From NCBI RefSeq assembly GCF_014356525.2, contig NC_052505.1, positions 49,665,994-49,729,993 of the forward strand: a DNA stretch of 64,000 nucleotides, given 5' to 3'. Position numbers and translations under genes: made by a program. Positions 43,530 through 56,517 of the stretch are shown here, in pieces. Under the pieces are notes generated by a model. It did not search any database and was not told the origin of the DNA. It saw only the letters and a list, made by a program, of their open reading frames with translations. Numbering within the stretch: position 1 is the stretch's first letter; every line of letters starts with the position of its first letter. The stretch is from Nilaparvata lugens. Lineage: Eukaryota; Arthropoda; Insecta; Hemiptera; Delphacidae.

Positions 43530-45089
43530 TTGAAGAAATTATCAAGTTTATATAACCTGGGAATTTTCTATCATTATTATTCTAAAGCTGTTATGTATCA
43601 TTTGAATAAGAATCCATACATAACAAATATGTTGCTTGAAACACATTTATCAATGCCAGCAAATACATGCATGATGTGTAAAAAACTTGAATTGGCAGAA
43701 ACATGCTTTAAAATGTATATGTAACTTTAATTTTCCCATGAGAGATTTTGCATGTATTCTTTGTCAAAGCTTTTTGGAGGAAAACTCATCATGGAAAAAC
43801 TGGGAGATTACCGTCATTACTCTAAGTGAAGGGCATGGTGTTAAAATACTATTCAGTAGTCAATCAATGAAAATACGTGAAAGCCAATCCATCAAAAACA
43901 AGAATTCAACATGATCATAATAATTATCTAAGATACTTGTATTGGATTCATTTCAAAACGTGGTGACATGTTACGATATGATATAGCTTTATTGCCTCAG
44001 TAAAGTATTTGCCAATGATAAACTTGAACCAGCAAACATCCAGTAGTGTGCTCCAATTCGACTCTGTGAAAAGATGATCTGCTGAATACTCAAGTTGTAA
44101 GGGTGGGTTTATGGATGTACGATATTCATGTGAAAATAGGTCATCGGTAATATGAAAAAGTTTAAAGTGAAAAGTTTATGTTCCATGCGTGCTTTACATT
44201 CCGTCACAAAGATAAAGACAGAATTTTATTGGAGTAATTTTATCGTATCGTTTGAAAGACGAGAAAATGTCCATTTTCACGGTGCTGGGAACAGCTTCAT
44301 TTCCTCTGAAAAAAATAATAAGCTTATGAGATATGAGTGGAAAAAAGATAAAGTTATCAACGTGCAATAATGCAGTTCGTATCTAGAATTCTAGGGGATA
44401 TATAAAGTTTTAAAGGACGGTACATAGTCATTTTTCGTAATAAACGAGCTCATAACACCCCAATAAATGCTTGGGAATCAATAATTGAGAAGCAGCGTAC
44501 ATGCTACTCAAATATTAGACATTGGATCGTGAAGTTTTATTGGGCTTTCGTACGTTTTCAAAAACATGGAAGGTCACACGAATATTATTGATTCCATTAT
44601 ATCTTGGCTATTTGGGAATTGTGTTTGGATGAGTCTTCTCTAAGTTTCAGATTAGTTCATTCCACCTCGTATTTCAAAATCAGCCGTTATAAATTACTAG
44701 AATTTGATACATCCAATTTCTTATTATTTATTATCAGAGGTGTTCACTTATCGTTTTTTCTGGTGGAAGTCCGGATGAGCTTCTATTGGAACGAATAAAA
44801 AGTATTAAAGAATTCCCTCAAAGATCATTCAACTTCTCAAATAATACGTTGACCTTGTAAATTACTCAGGTGAGCTGTATATGGCATTTAGAAATTAGAA
44901 ACTATTTATTTGGCAAATAGATTCCACTCTACATTGGAAGATATTATCCAAACATCGAGAACATTCTTCAAGGTCCTTCCCCAGAAGAAGCAAGAGGAAG
45001 ATTACAAGCTTTTCTAAGATCTTCCAATATTTTCGAACTTCTACAAGGTATCACTTGTATTTGTAATATGAAAATGTAATCCAATTCAT
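43530..45089 (+). pseudogene. Decayed protein-coding region of unknown origin
   Basis: Successive plus-strand fragments cover about 1.55 kb with little overlap: 43530-43724 (PANTCMMCKK), 43687-43914 (FACILCQSFLEENSSWKNWE, a second CxxC), traces through 43915-44150, 44152-44370 (HFHGAGNSF), 44406-44798 with one in-frame TGA at 44589-44591 (NAWESIIEKQR, HWIVKFYWAFVRFQKHG), about 44765-44860 in another frame (SPDELLLERIKSIKEFPQRS), and 44931-45089 (YIGRYYPNIENILQG, PSPEEARGRLQAFL). Residue usage is strongly protein-like. All pieces share one strand and are separated by single frame changes or stops, as in a decayed intronless gene or gene pair. I recognise no family. Insertion of viral DNA (planthopper genomes are known to hold nudivirus relics) is one untested possibility; a host pseudogene is another. 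Confidence 0.45.
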
Positions 45090-45094
45090 TTCAA

Positions 45095-45645
45095 TTCTTG
45101 ATGTTTCTAAAATAATATTGTAAGAATATATTACTATCCATGGATCAATTTTTTAGACTTGTGTCTCACCTCAAAATGCATTAATATTGGAGAGTAGATT
45201 CAATAATATTCATCATATAAATATAAAGTATCGGGTGCCTATTCTTAATTGCGATAAATGAATGATTATAGAAGTAATTTTGAAGCATCTTCTTTTAAAG
45301 GTTTAAAAATTTGCATAGTAATTTCGATTAATCAAGCTACTAAAATCACTAGTATTATAATATTGTTCTGCTACATAAACTGAATCATCTAATCATTTAT
45401 TACACTCAAAAATCTCATAATAAGTTATTATTGACTCAATCCATTGAATGATGATAGTGGAATTCATCTCAGTATCCCAACAGGATATTACCTGAACTTT
45501 CCAATGAATACTGTAACACTCAATACTGTGATACTAAGCTCCTATCAGATAATAATCACCATATTTTTATCCTCTCAAAATTAAATTAAGGTTTATCTCC
45601 ATCCATGGAATATTAGCTACACTACGTCTATTTTTAGTTACAATA
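45095..45645. other. AT-rich stretch, no gene seen
   Basis: No coding or repeat signal recognised. Confidence 0.5.
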
Positions 45646-45651
45646 GCTTTT

Positions 45652-45763
45652 ACTTTCCTTGCCCTATTACCATAGGTAAGGAAAGTATTGCTTTCCAAAA
45701 AATTTAAGGTACCCTAATTTCATGTTTTCTATACGTTTCAAGGTCCCCTGAGTCCAAAAACAT

Positions 45764-45823
<60 letters not shown>

Positions 45824-46578
45824 CTGTGAACACGATAACTCCATTCCTAATTAACCGATTGACTTGAAATTTTAAACTAAAGGTCCTTATACCATGAGGA
45901 TCCGACAATAAGAAATTTGATAAAATTCAATTCAAAATGGCGGAATAAATGGTGGATAATGACTAAAAAACCATGTTTTTCACGGTTTTCTCGAAAACGG
46001 CTCTAACGATTTTCTTCGAATTTATACCATGGATAGCTATAAATTCATAAGCCCTATCAACTGAAATGAGTCTCATTCCTTGGAAAATTGCAGGAGCTCC
46101 GTAATATTCTTGAGAAAAATGGCGGATATATACTAAAAAACCATGTTTTTTCACAATTTTCTCAAAAATGACTTGACCGATTTCTTTCAAATTCATACCC
46201 TGTATAGTTATATATCAGCTCTATTAACTAGAATGAGTCTCCTCCCTGAGAAACTAACAGGGGGTCCACCCCATCCTTGAGAAATTTACTTTGTAACCTC
46301 CTTCTCGTGCTTGAGGTAGGTGGGTAGAGCCATGGCTTACTCTATCTATAGTAGGCTGTGGTAGAGCAGTTTATTCAAAAGAACACAAGTCGATATTTTA
46401 TTTGAAGAACAGCTGTTTTGAAAACTTTAAAAAATCTTCAAATTTCATAATTCAAACAAAGGAAAATGTACTCTGAAAACAATAACAATAGTATAATCGT
46501 AGTTTAAATAAAATTATTTAGCCGCCAATCGGCATAATGTTATTCAAGGAAAGTTGTGTGCGTGTACCACACCAGATT
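45652..46578 (+). mobile_element. GT-tract element (family 1), diverged copy
   Basis: ACTTTCCTTGCC start with subterminal hairpin, GGTCCCCTGAGTCCAAAAA block, (GT)n at 45776-45820, and an AAGGAAAGTTGTGTG end followed by CCACACCAGATTTTTTT. The body differs from the other copies by an internal ~175-bp tandem duplication (about 45945-46120 and 46120-46285, each with ACTAAAAAACCATGTTTTT). The minus-strand frame at 45963-46196 is a product of that duplication. Confidence 0.85.
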
Positions 46579-46579
46579 T

Positions 46580-47935
46580 TTTTGAATTGTGTACTATTTT
46601 GCTATCTGGATGGATAGCAAATAAACACAATTTATCACCAAAAATAAAACGAGTTCATCCTCATATCTACATCCAAACCTCTTACAAAGAAAACTCCATG
46701 TTCACCCTTGGAACTCTAACTTTTCCATTGGGATCTCATTGTGACTTTTAAGACAAATTCCTATTCAGTGAATCGCACAATATTTGACGGAAAACAGCGA
46801 ACCGCTTATCGCAGACAGGAAATTTTGCTCGCAGCTGAGTTGTGGCCCACTAGCATTATAATACATATTTGTATGATACAGTTTTGTGGAGTAATGGTGG
46901 TGGTGGTGGTGTTGGCCTTTCTGAGGGAAAATCTGGCGTAGCATTGTCAGTTGTTCTGGGCTAAGAGAGCGTGGAAGGGCTGAGGGCTGAGGGCTGAAGG
47001 CTCAGGACGAGATAAGAGATGTCCCCGGTTCCCGGATTCCCCCACCTCAATCTGCATACACCACGTATACAAAGCTGAAGCCAAGCCAGCTGCTATCCGA
47101 CAAACCATTCCTGTCAAGCTTTTGTGACAAATATGACCAGAATTCCATTCATATGAATAAACAAAAAACACCTTCAAGCGACTGAAAATGGAGTGTCAGA
47201 TGGATGGATTCTGAGAATAACTAAATAAAGAGTGTTTAATGTCCAAGTAGTCGAATATTGGTCGGAAGATTTTTTGGAAATGTTCTATCACTGGGATGGG
47301 CTAGCAGGCTAGTATAGCAAATTTTAGTATTGTAGGGTATTTTGTGTTTTGTGAGGTCTCTTGTTCATAGTTTCATTTTGAATATCAGATTTGAAACAAT
47401 CATGAAAGGTTACAAGACTTTGCGAAACTAACTTTTCATAATAAAAAAATTATACAAAAACGATATAGGAATCATGTACTTAATAATTCCAATAATTGAA
47501 TATTTTACCACTCACGCACAACTTTACTCCTCCAGCACAATCCTAGGGCTCATATGGGTAACATCTCAATGAAAATCAACCCTCTTTCATTTCAAACATT
47601 TTACATTTAAACCGTTCAAAACAACCGTTAATGGTCTGGGCTCGGGGAAATCTTTATCAGGCTGTTGTTATTGAAGTGAAAAGTCTCCAAATTTTTTCAT
47701 GGTGTATCTATTCTTTCATGGTTGAATCTATTCAAAACTCAAGGGTAATAATAAAATAATCAAATAAACATATAGGATCCTTGTGAGCTTTATTTATTGA
47801 ATATACAGTCTGGGGGAGGAACATGTTTTGTGGATCGTGATGTCTAACATTATTCTTGTAACCCTCAGTGAATATAAGAAATTTAACATTTCCTCCCAAA
47901 ATCTGCTTTTCACAAATGAGTCAACAATTACCCAT
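46580..47935. other. No firm gene; short minisatellite
   Basis: A (GGT)n-like run lies at 46893-46910, and GGGCTGAGGGCTGAGGGCTG at 46977-46996 is related in inverse orientation to the minisatellite at 34485. No coding sequence is recognised. Confidence 0.4.
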
Positions 47936-47939
47936 TCTA

Positions 47940-48620
47940 TTATTCATTCTCAGACAATCGTAAACGTTTTCTAAACAATCCACACGTGTTTGTGTGAACA
48001 ATGCTCGGCCGTGAAACACATGGTAAGGAGGAAATTAGGGTTCCACTTGCAAGAAAACGCGATGAGAAAGAAGCTAGGGAAGAGAAAGCATTGGGAGAGA
48101 CTGACGGTCGGTCACACTCACAGCATAGGGCATAGCAGTCCGAACTGCAGCGAACCGAAGTAAAGCAAGATGTGTCACGTAGTGGCAATCATTTCTCCCC
48201 GCCCTGTTCAATTCACACCTCTCCTTTATCTCCATCAGCGTAATGGGATCGGACGCTGGAGCTGAGCTGAGCTGGACCAGGCAGACTCTCTTTCTCAAGC
48301 GCTGCTTGGCCAGTGGCGGGTCTCTCGATTCCCCCAGCGCGCTTCACACACCGAGAAACGATCCGATCCGCAGCCATCCGAATTCACGGCCTGTCCTCGA
48401 CATTATTTCACCCTTCAATGATCACTGGACGTGATTCGGAGCAACTCTTTTCGTCCCACAAATGAATAAGTGATTGTATTAAGCGGCGTCGATCTAGAAA
48501 GAAACAGGCAGCCAACACCTAGAGCTCAATCGGGTTTCACACGATTAACTGCCGCCATCACAGAGCATTCGTCGAATGGATTTCTGGGTCTCCGACAGGT
48601 CTCCCAATGAAGGGGTTTTT
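47940..48620. other. GC/CpG-richer island, open on both strands
   Basis: Frames of 63-82 codons are open on both strands (48188-47940 minus, 48298-48074 minus, 48243-48434 plus), as expected for a GC-rich island. GAGCTGAGCTGAGCTGGACC at 48260 is a short repeat. It might be promoter or 5' UTR sequence; no initiation motif stands out. Confidence 0.3.
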
Positions 48621-48624
48621 TTAG

Positions 48625-51600
48625 AAGAATAACTTCTCTATCATTTTGAAAATCTTTATGAATTTCTGAGAGACTACTTCCTGTAACAAGTCCTAGAACT
48701 GGACCATCCTAATACTGATAATACTGAGTCCTAATACTGACCATCAGTATTTCTCATTCTGAACAATGTTGGGGTACAAGAAGGTGCTGTTTTACCAGAA
48801 ATTACAATTTCTTGTATTCAAAACAGACCATAGATTATGAAGTTTTATATTTGATACTTCTTCATTTGGATAAAGCCGTATTATTTCTATAAATACACTT
48901 CCAGTAATACTCAAAGGAAACTGCTGAAATGAAACTCATCATCTCAAGTAGTGGTCAAATTTTGGATTTTAGCAGAAGTATACTAAGAATAATCTCTTCT
49001 ATACTTCTATAATTATTCTACATGTTCGTAAAGAGTACGAGCTGCCCAGAGTCTAAAGTGAAGTTGGAAGTGGTGAGTGGGTGAGTCCCCCATTTCAGAG
49101 AAACAACATAATTTCATCATTATTATAATAGAAATACATATATAATTTAGATTCAGGCGAATAATAAGTACTGTCATTATGACAAAGTGTTCTGTTAACA
49201 TCAAAAGCCGCAGAAGCAACTAGTTGATAAAAATGATTGCTCAGTCAGTTATTCGTATTTCATTTTATTCCTCCTATTCTCTCCATTGTAAACCAATACT
49301 TTTAAGTGTGTTAGTCATTTGAATTGATGAAGGACCACTCTCTATATAAACAAAAACCTAATGTTACATTTCTTAACCTGAACAAACTAAACATATAAAG
49401 CATTATCTCTAATCTCTGGAGATATTAACATAAAAACAGTGACGTTGCAGATCCATCTAGAACTGGATTTACATAGATATCAATAAGGTGACCATGTCCA
49501 ATCAATTGGCAGGCTCTTTTTTGTATTTGATATGTCAATGGTTGAATAAAGATTTTGACATGGTGTCACGAGGCAACAATGTTAGAGTCAAATGAGCAAA
49601 GACGGTCTTGAGCCGGCATGCAAAGTGGATTGCACAGCGGGAAGCATAGAGAGACCGGCGACTGTTATGAATCGAAACGAGAAAATAAAGTTAGTGCGCG
49701 ATGAGCCGCGTCCAAGCATCCGTGACCACTAGAAGCAGCGGTGACAATCGCATAATCCCTTATAAAAATGGTAATTTTCCACCTGATACACCTTGTTTGG
49801 ACAAACGCAAATTGCTAGAGTGAAAAACTTGGTTGTATAGACGTGGAGCGTACCTTGCCTTCTCTCGAAGCCATACAATGAGATTAATGGATTTTTTGGT
49901 GATTCATGCAGTTGCAGACAAAATTCTTATGCCTTCTAATAATATGCATACCATTAGGAATCACAGTATAGATATGTATATTGAATAAAATATATTTTAG
50001 GAATAAGCATATAACTATGACAAACATTATATCATATCATATTAGGCATCATCATGATAATATTGATAGTGTTTCTAGTATAAGGATAAATATTAAACAT
50101 TGATCAAATTTTTGATGGATTTTTTACAACTACAACTGATAGATAATTATTTCACACTGATAAGCTCCCACACAGCTTAATGGTTTTTTCCCCATAAGAA
50201 GAAATTCAATCAATCACTGATGAGGTATCGGAATGGATCGCAAGGTCATTCACGGTTGTTATGGAAAATCAGGAATTCTTCAAGCTTTTACCTCGAGCTT
50301 AATTATAATTCCGTTGATTCCTTATACGTTCTCAATTTTGAGGTACTCCTATCCATGTCTCAGTTGCTAACTGAAGAGTGTCGGTTACATATCCATGTGG
50401 CAGCACAGTAAAAGTGTAACTAGTCATTAAATTGATAACTACTCGAACGCGCAATAAGTGCGGCAGGAAGTGAATGGTGAGATTTGGCCGGAGCCAACCC
50501 AGCATACAGCTACAATACCTAACAAGATAAATACAGGGACGGAACAGGAGCCGCACACAAAATACCAGATCATTTTCGTTTTGCCCGTTTTCGGCAGAGA
50601 GTTGCACTCCCGTGTCGGTTACTTATTCAACGACTGTTCTCTTTTTCGTGTAGTGGGTAGAGGTGGGTGGCCAATTACGGGGAGCATTGCGTGTTGGGGT
50701 CTTTGTACCAGTGGGGCAGAGGGGTGGGACAAGTTAGTCGATAAGGTAGTCGGCAATTCCGTCCGACGGAATTGCAATTTTCAAACTAAAGTTTTAATGA
50801 ATATCGGCTTCAGTTTATTCAGCGCTTTAGGATTCGAAGGTAATCTAATACAGGCTCTTCTCTTTCTCTTCCTAGGCGAGAGAGGCGGAAGCAACTTTAT
50901 TTATTAATGATTCAAGAATCCAGCTCATTCAGCTAGAAAAAGAATATTTGGCTTCTCATTAATAATCCAACTTGACGCATTAATCTAACAGACGCATCTA
51001 TTCGAGTTGGCAAGGTGGCTCATTTGTTGGCGGCGGTGGTGGTGGGACGTGGGGGTGGAGGTGGTTTGATAAATCAACCATGGTTTTGGTGGCAAAGCTG
51101 ACATTGTTTTAAAGCTCTCGGGAAATTTCTTATTCTCGCCAACTTGTGCTGTTCAAGCAGCAAGTCAATCTTCAGAATGGCACCAACTGTACCTCTACTG
51201 CCTCTCTTCATAATACAGTAGTATTATTGCCCTATTCCGTGAATGACAAACTTCGCCTCATTTTAAAAGAATTTTGTTGGAAGGCATGAAATAATTCTAA
51301 TAAAAAAAACTATTCAATCTTAAATGAGTTAATGGCATCACATTAACATTAAAACATTGAGAGGATAGCCTTTTCGAATCAATATGTCAAGTTTTGTGGT
51401 TGTGAAGTAAATGATAGGATGTATGAGTATTTGCAACTAACTCGACTCCAAGTTTCAAATGCCAATTTTCACTATTTTATATCGAAATATACACTTACAT
51501 AAATTATTAAGCATCATAATACAATATATCTTGTATTCCATAACTATTCATTATCGATCAATGGAGAAAACCAAAGTTCAAAGTGAAATTCGAATTCAAG

Positions 51601-51940
51601 AGACTTAAGAACAATATTGCATTCCAACCGACACTCTGATTATGACACTTTGTCGTACTTGACAGCTGTGACACACTATATCAATGAATTATTCCTAAAA
51701 CTTCAACGAGGAAAAATTTAATGGATTCCTTCCAAGGGTAACAAGCAGAGAAGATGAGACAAGGGCGTGTAGGTACCATGCTTTTACGTTCTCAAAATTA
51801 TAAAGTAGCTGTAAAATGCTTCATAAAGTTACACGAAACTTGTTTTACTATTCCTTTGTACAGCTTTGCGAGCCTAGAGAGGAGTATAGCAGAATAATAA
51901 AATTACCATTTTGCAGGTTATAGTATAATATTCTGAGAGC
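48625..51940. other. No firm gene; two moderate-GC islands
   Basis: 49565-49760 and 50450-51200 are GC-richer and non-repetitive. A plus-strand frame at 50458-50907 is open for 149 codons but has no ATG near its start. A minus-strand ATG at 49876 opens seven codons that end at an AAG/GTACGC donor (49855), too little to call. Confidence 0.35.
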
Positions 51941-51946
51941 ACAATA

Positions 51947-52147
51947 TTGTGTTGCTTATCGTTTAGGTCACGAGCTGTGCAGAACACTGTTCACGGAAAA
52001 TACTGCTCCGATAATCCGAAAGTTTTTAATACGAGAATGCGAGAATTTGGTTATGCTAGCAATATTATCAACATAGAACGGCATTATTATAGCAACAAAT
52101 ACATCGCATTCTTTTTTACAAAGAAGAGATCGAGATCTAACTTATAA
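51947..52147 (+). CDS. Possible terminal exon, unidentified
   Basis: An AG at 51964-51965 (CTTATCGTTTAG) precedes an open frame to TAA at 52145-52147. About 60 residues, basic, with YCSDNPKVFNTRMREFGYAS and a KKRSRSNL end. Composition is protein-like. No poly(A) hexamer follows closely and no family is recognised. Confidence 0.2.
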   Translation: MCCLSFRSRAVQNTVHGKYCSDNPKVFNTRMREFGYASNIINIERHYYSNKYIAFFFTKKRSRSNL

Positions 52148-53260
52148 TTCATTGCTTTATAGAAATGGAGTAGTTTGGATGAAAAATATTGGAATACTCA
52201 CCTCCTCATTTGAATTGTCAGAGTTGAAGTAATAGAATCGTTTTCAGTGAAGGTCGACCATAATAATCATGTATTGTAACGTTTATGTAAGAAGCATGAA
52301 AACGTTATTCAATGAACAGCATGAATTTTAATTTGCGAATTGTATAGACTAAATGCATTTCAAAATATCCAATTTTAATTTCATAATAATTTCATGATTT
52401 CAATGTATAAAATGGATATTCATCATTTATCCATCACATAGAGTAGATAACACTTGCGGAAAAAACTGAATTATGTTATAATTCGAAAACTAATAAATTG
52501 GAGAAGAACATGTAGTTTAGTATTGTAATTTTTCGATTTTCATTTCTATTAACAACATGTAGCCGACTTGTGTATTGTGGAATTTATGGATAATGGATCC
52601 GCAGATTAACTTCTTATTTTTGGATTAAAATTATGATTTGCTATTTATTTCATCACTGAATGACAATCATTACAAGAAGAATTTTCACTGTTATGAAAAC
52701 TGTAATTTTCTTTCAATATCGATTGTGTATATGACTAAATGATTATTCGACAAAGTACAATCAATTATTAAATTTATTGAATTGGAAATGTGTCTGGTAA
52801 GGTAAGGACTGTACTCACAACGCTAGAGCACAGGGTGAAGAACAATTTCTAACAAAAAATTGTATTTCACTTTTGTGGGGCTAGAGGCTCTGAGGCTCCG
52901 AGCCCGTATGTGTAAATCATTGAACTCACTTGTTCATACCGCAAGAGTAAACTCAATCAAAAACAGCTTACACCTCCAAGCCTGTTGAGTTGCAGAAATA
53001 AAGTTGGCTGGAATAACTCAATCCCCTTCTGATTGGATGAACAACTCTCCACAAGCTCTTCACGTCAAGTTCTTATCGACACATACGAAATCTTATTTCA
53101 AACAAAGCACATATTCAGCCTTTTAAAATACTCAACAACCAGTTGTTGCCAAGTTCTTATGAGCATATAAGTCTTCCTAATGAGAAACTTCCAAGGATAT
53201 TAATTTTTGGCAGCTCAATCGATGTTCTTCCACTTCTGATTGTTTACTTAGGCCTACTTC

Positions 53261-53286
53261 CACACACACACACACACACACACACA
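53261..53286 (+). repeat. (CA)n microsatellite, unit 1
   Basis: Uninterrupted CA dinucleotide tract of 13 units within duplication unit 1. Confidence 0.95.
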
Positions 53287-53938
53287 TTCGTCTATGTGGG
53301 CAAAATATTCACACTTTTGTTTTTAGAATATTTTGTCTCTGTGAAAGTATTTTGTATTGTGAAAAAAATAAATAGTTAAAGCTTGTTCAGTCAGATCCAA
53401 ACTATTTCCAAACTGGCATTTGATTTCTCTTGAATAATTGTTTTCATAAAATCGCTTCAAAGTAGGCTGATGCAAAGGTCTCTTATGGATGACAAGAATT
53501 AAACTTAGTAGTTTACTTATTAGAGAATGGTGTAGTTCCCAATCAACTATTTAAATTTTAATTCAAATATCCTTCACTACAGAATACATTGTTACAGAAA
53601 ATAATACAAGAGTTGGAAAATGTTTTAGAATTAAGCAAGTTAACTGAGTAGGAATTGGGTAACTCATTACGTTATTAGATTTATTTGATCTAATATTTCG
53701 GACTAAGCCTAAATAACTAGTGAAGTACCATTTGAATTATGATTGGTGATTCTTCTCTCGAATAATCATGAATTTCATGTTTTGCTTGCATGCACGACAG
53801 AATCTCTGTAAACAATCATGGAGTATGTTGTTTGAACTGAATAACAATTTCATTTTATATCAGAAATGGAGGTACACTCTCATTTGCCAAATGCTTGATG
53901 ATTTCAGAGTAATCTGGAATAATACTAAACTATCAGCT

Positions 53939-54138
53939 TTAAGCTGCGTTTACATCAAAGTTATTAACAAAACGTTAATAACTTAATCCTTACAGATTCT
54001 GTTAGATTGAACGAAACTTGACAAACACATATGTTCATCATGTGTATGCTGTATGATAAGTTATGTTCAATCTAATAGGATCCATAAGGATTAAGTAATT
54101 AATATTTTGTTAATAACTTTGGTGTAAACGCAGATTAA
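53939..54138. mobile_element. TTAA-flanked MITE, unit 1
   Basis: TTAA then GCTGCGTTTACATCAAAGTT at the left; AACTTTGGTGTAAACGCAGA then TTAA at the right. The arms are inverted repeats over about 80 bp, including TTATTAACAAAACGTTAATA against TATTTTGTTAATAA. The TTAA target suggests mobilisation by a piggyBac-type enzyme. Open frame 53768-53986 overlaps it by chance. Confidence 0.85.
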
Positions 54139-54639
54139 GATTTTTAATGGAATGATATTCAATTGGAATCGTAGAACTCAACCCTTCATTGTAGGGATAC
54201 TCATTATTCTCTGCTAACAAATAGAAAATCTTTTAGTACTCCGATCAAGTGCAGAATATATCTCACTTTACGAAGCCAAATAAGTGATTAAATTGGATAA
54301 TTCACTAAAAGAGATTAAAATCTATATTTTAAAATAAACAACAGTCCTGTCTCAGGGGTTGGAGGTTGTTGGCTCTCTGATACTCTTCTTATGGACTCTT
54401 CTTCCATTCACGTTTGAACTGGATTCCCATTTTGACTTATGAGTTTGACTTATCAATCAATTTTTTATAAGAACATCAATATTTTTAACATTTGAGAGAG
54501 AAACAACAACAAAAATAATAAATCGGATACTACAAAAATGGGCTACCACTACCACTAGCACGTACATCTCCCACATTCAGACGTCAGAGAGCAAATTTAT
54601 TTTCCTCATTGTACCTATTTAGTCGAGGATCTTTTGTAG

Positions 54640-55150
54640 TTTCAAGAATGTTAAGAATCGAAGAACAGTAGTTGACCGCGTTTAAACCTGCCACCGGCTT
54701 AACGGTCTTTAAAGTTCGTGATGGCCACTTGAGATGTGTTATTTTTTCTTCCTCTTCTACCTCTTCCTGATCATTTCGTTGTCATCGTTTGCTCCTTTCT
54801 GACGGATCTTCGATCAGAATAACTGTAACACGTATTATTCAGAGAGTAGGCTTTCTGGTTGTGGCCTGGCCACCGCAAAATGTGATAACAATAGTATTAG
54901 AGGTCCGTCGGCTGGGCAATTGATACACATTCAGCCTTCCATTGTTCTCGGCTCACCTCATTCCATCGCACCACCTTTAATAACATACACCTTCAGGCAT
55001 AACAATAGCCGACCAGTTATTATTAATCTGGCCGGGCGAATTTAAACGCTCACAAAATAATTACATTATTCTGGCCCGCGATCGTTCAAGGAAGTAGAGC
55101 ATCGCAGGTTTGTGGTAGAAACCGCCTCATTTTTCAGCATTTATCATGTG
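54640..55150. promoter_or_regulatory. Candidate regulatory island, unit 1
   Basis: GC-richer, non-repetitive and without a convincing open frame. It contains TAATTA (55058-55063), TTATTATTAAT (55018), GCGATCGTTC (55078) and a Runt-type pair TGTGGT/AACCGC (55111-55125). These motifs are short and common; the call is inference from composition and motif clustering. Confidence 0.2.
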
Positions 55151-55839
55151 AGTATTGATAAGTTACATCACACGTCGTTCACTAGGATGCAGATGTAATA
55201 CTGTAAAATATTATGTTGTACTTTGAATGTAATCTGAGCTACATACTACATAATTTCGTGATATGAATCAGACAATTTGTTATTCCGTAACACATTTGCC
55301 TAATTTCAAGATACTCTCAATTCCAATTCGTTTTTATTTGGCACTCATAATTACTTTCCGATTCCAATGCTGTAGATGAGCAAAACTTCCATCAGAAAAA
55401 TAGAAACCCAAGCTAAATGACCTTATATTGCATTTATTATTCATCCTTGATACAATCAATTAATTCTATCACATTTCCTGGTTGAACCAAACTGCTAATT
55501 ACTTTGAAATTCAACTTGTACGAATCATTGCTAAAAGTAAATTCATCCATAGAAGAAAAATCTCGTTGCGTCATAGAGATCATCTGTGAAATGAAGACAC
55601 CGATATCGCTAATCATAATGTACCTACAATGTCTAACTAGATTGGTAGGTCTACAACTATTATACTATGAAATTGATAAAAACTCGGTTGTTCCAAGTAG
55701 ACTTTAGAATCCTGGAATGAGTTGACAAATAAAATCATGAATACAGGAAGATCAATGTTCGTTTTGCGAGGTTACATAGCACATTGAAAACAAGTGAACA
55801 TTGCAAACTGGCTTATCAAGTGCTTAGCCGACTGTTAAC

Positions 55840-56480
55840 AACTAACTACTGTATCAGTGTGAGCAGCTAACTGCTGTATCAGTGTGAGGGAATCAATAGT
55901 CCACATGTTTGTAGCAGCAGCAGCAGCTGAGGCTGAGGAGACCTTGGGAGGAGACCCCAGCAGGGTCTGCGATTTGTGCTGCTAAGCAAAAGCGAGCGCG
56001 GGTTTTGGACGGAGCACCTACGAGCAGCAATGCGTGGTGTGAGAGCATCACAATAGGGTATATAATGTTCCTTGGATACTCGACATTGAAGTGGTCTGAG
56101 ATAAGGCCGCACTCCATTCTACACGATTTATCTCCATTTTAGAGGAACTGCACAAAATGCTTCATATCCCATTCAGCGGGTTGGGAATGGGTAATACATT
56201 GTATAATCCCGTGGATATGGGACCGCAGGCTGAGCCATTCCGCCAAAACGTCTAGGCTACATTTAATCGGTCGGTGCATCTAACCCAATCGAATCTGGCT
56301 GGCAAAGTGAATCGACGACCTAGAATTAGAGAATTGACGAATAATTGATTCGAACAAGACCTACAAATCAATGGATGGAGCAATTCTGTTTCAACGGAAC
56401 ATCGAATCCAGCCGAACAACAACTTCAATTGAATGATCGGTTTTGCTCCCTTTCCAGTTGAATACATTTCTAACATTCCT
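55840..56480. other. GC-richer stretch in unit 1, coding status unclear
   Basis: A 25-bp near-exact tandem repeat (CTGTATCAGTGTGAG, 55850-55888) precedes a GC-rich stretch with GCAGCAGCAGCAGC and open minus-strand frames (56112-55879, 56476-56252). Nothing is recognised; the same lies at 60540-61180 in unit 2. Confidence 0.3.
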
Positions 56481-56517
56481 CCCCCATTATATATAGTGTA
56501 TGGTATTTTCTAAATCT

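Noticed and set aside
49726..49741. CCACTAGAAGCAGCGG resembling a CTCF insulator core.
   Set aside because: Too many mismatches in the G-rich half of the motif; a single weak match is expected by chance.
52150..52260. Minus-strand segment ending NSDNSNEE before a good GTGAGT donor at 52196-52201.
   Set aside because: An in-frame stop lies about 14 codons upstream, with no AG acceptor in between.
53768..53986. 72-codon frame conserved perfectly at 58465-58683.
   Set aside because: Identity follows from the recent segmental duplication, and its 3' half is MITE sequence.
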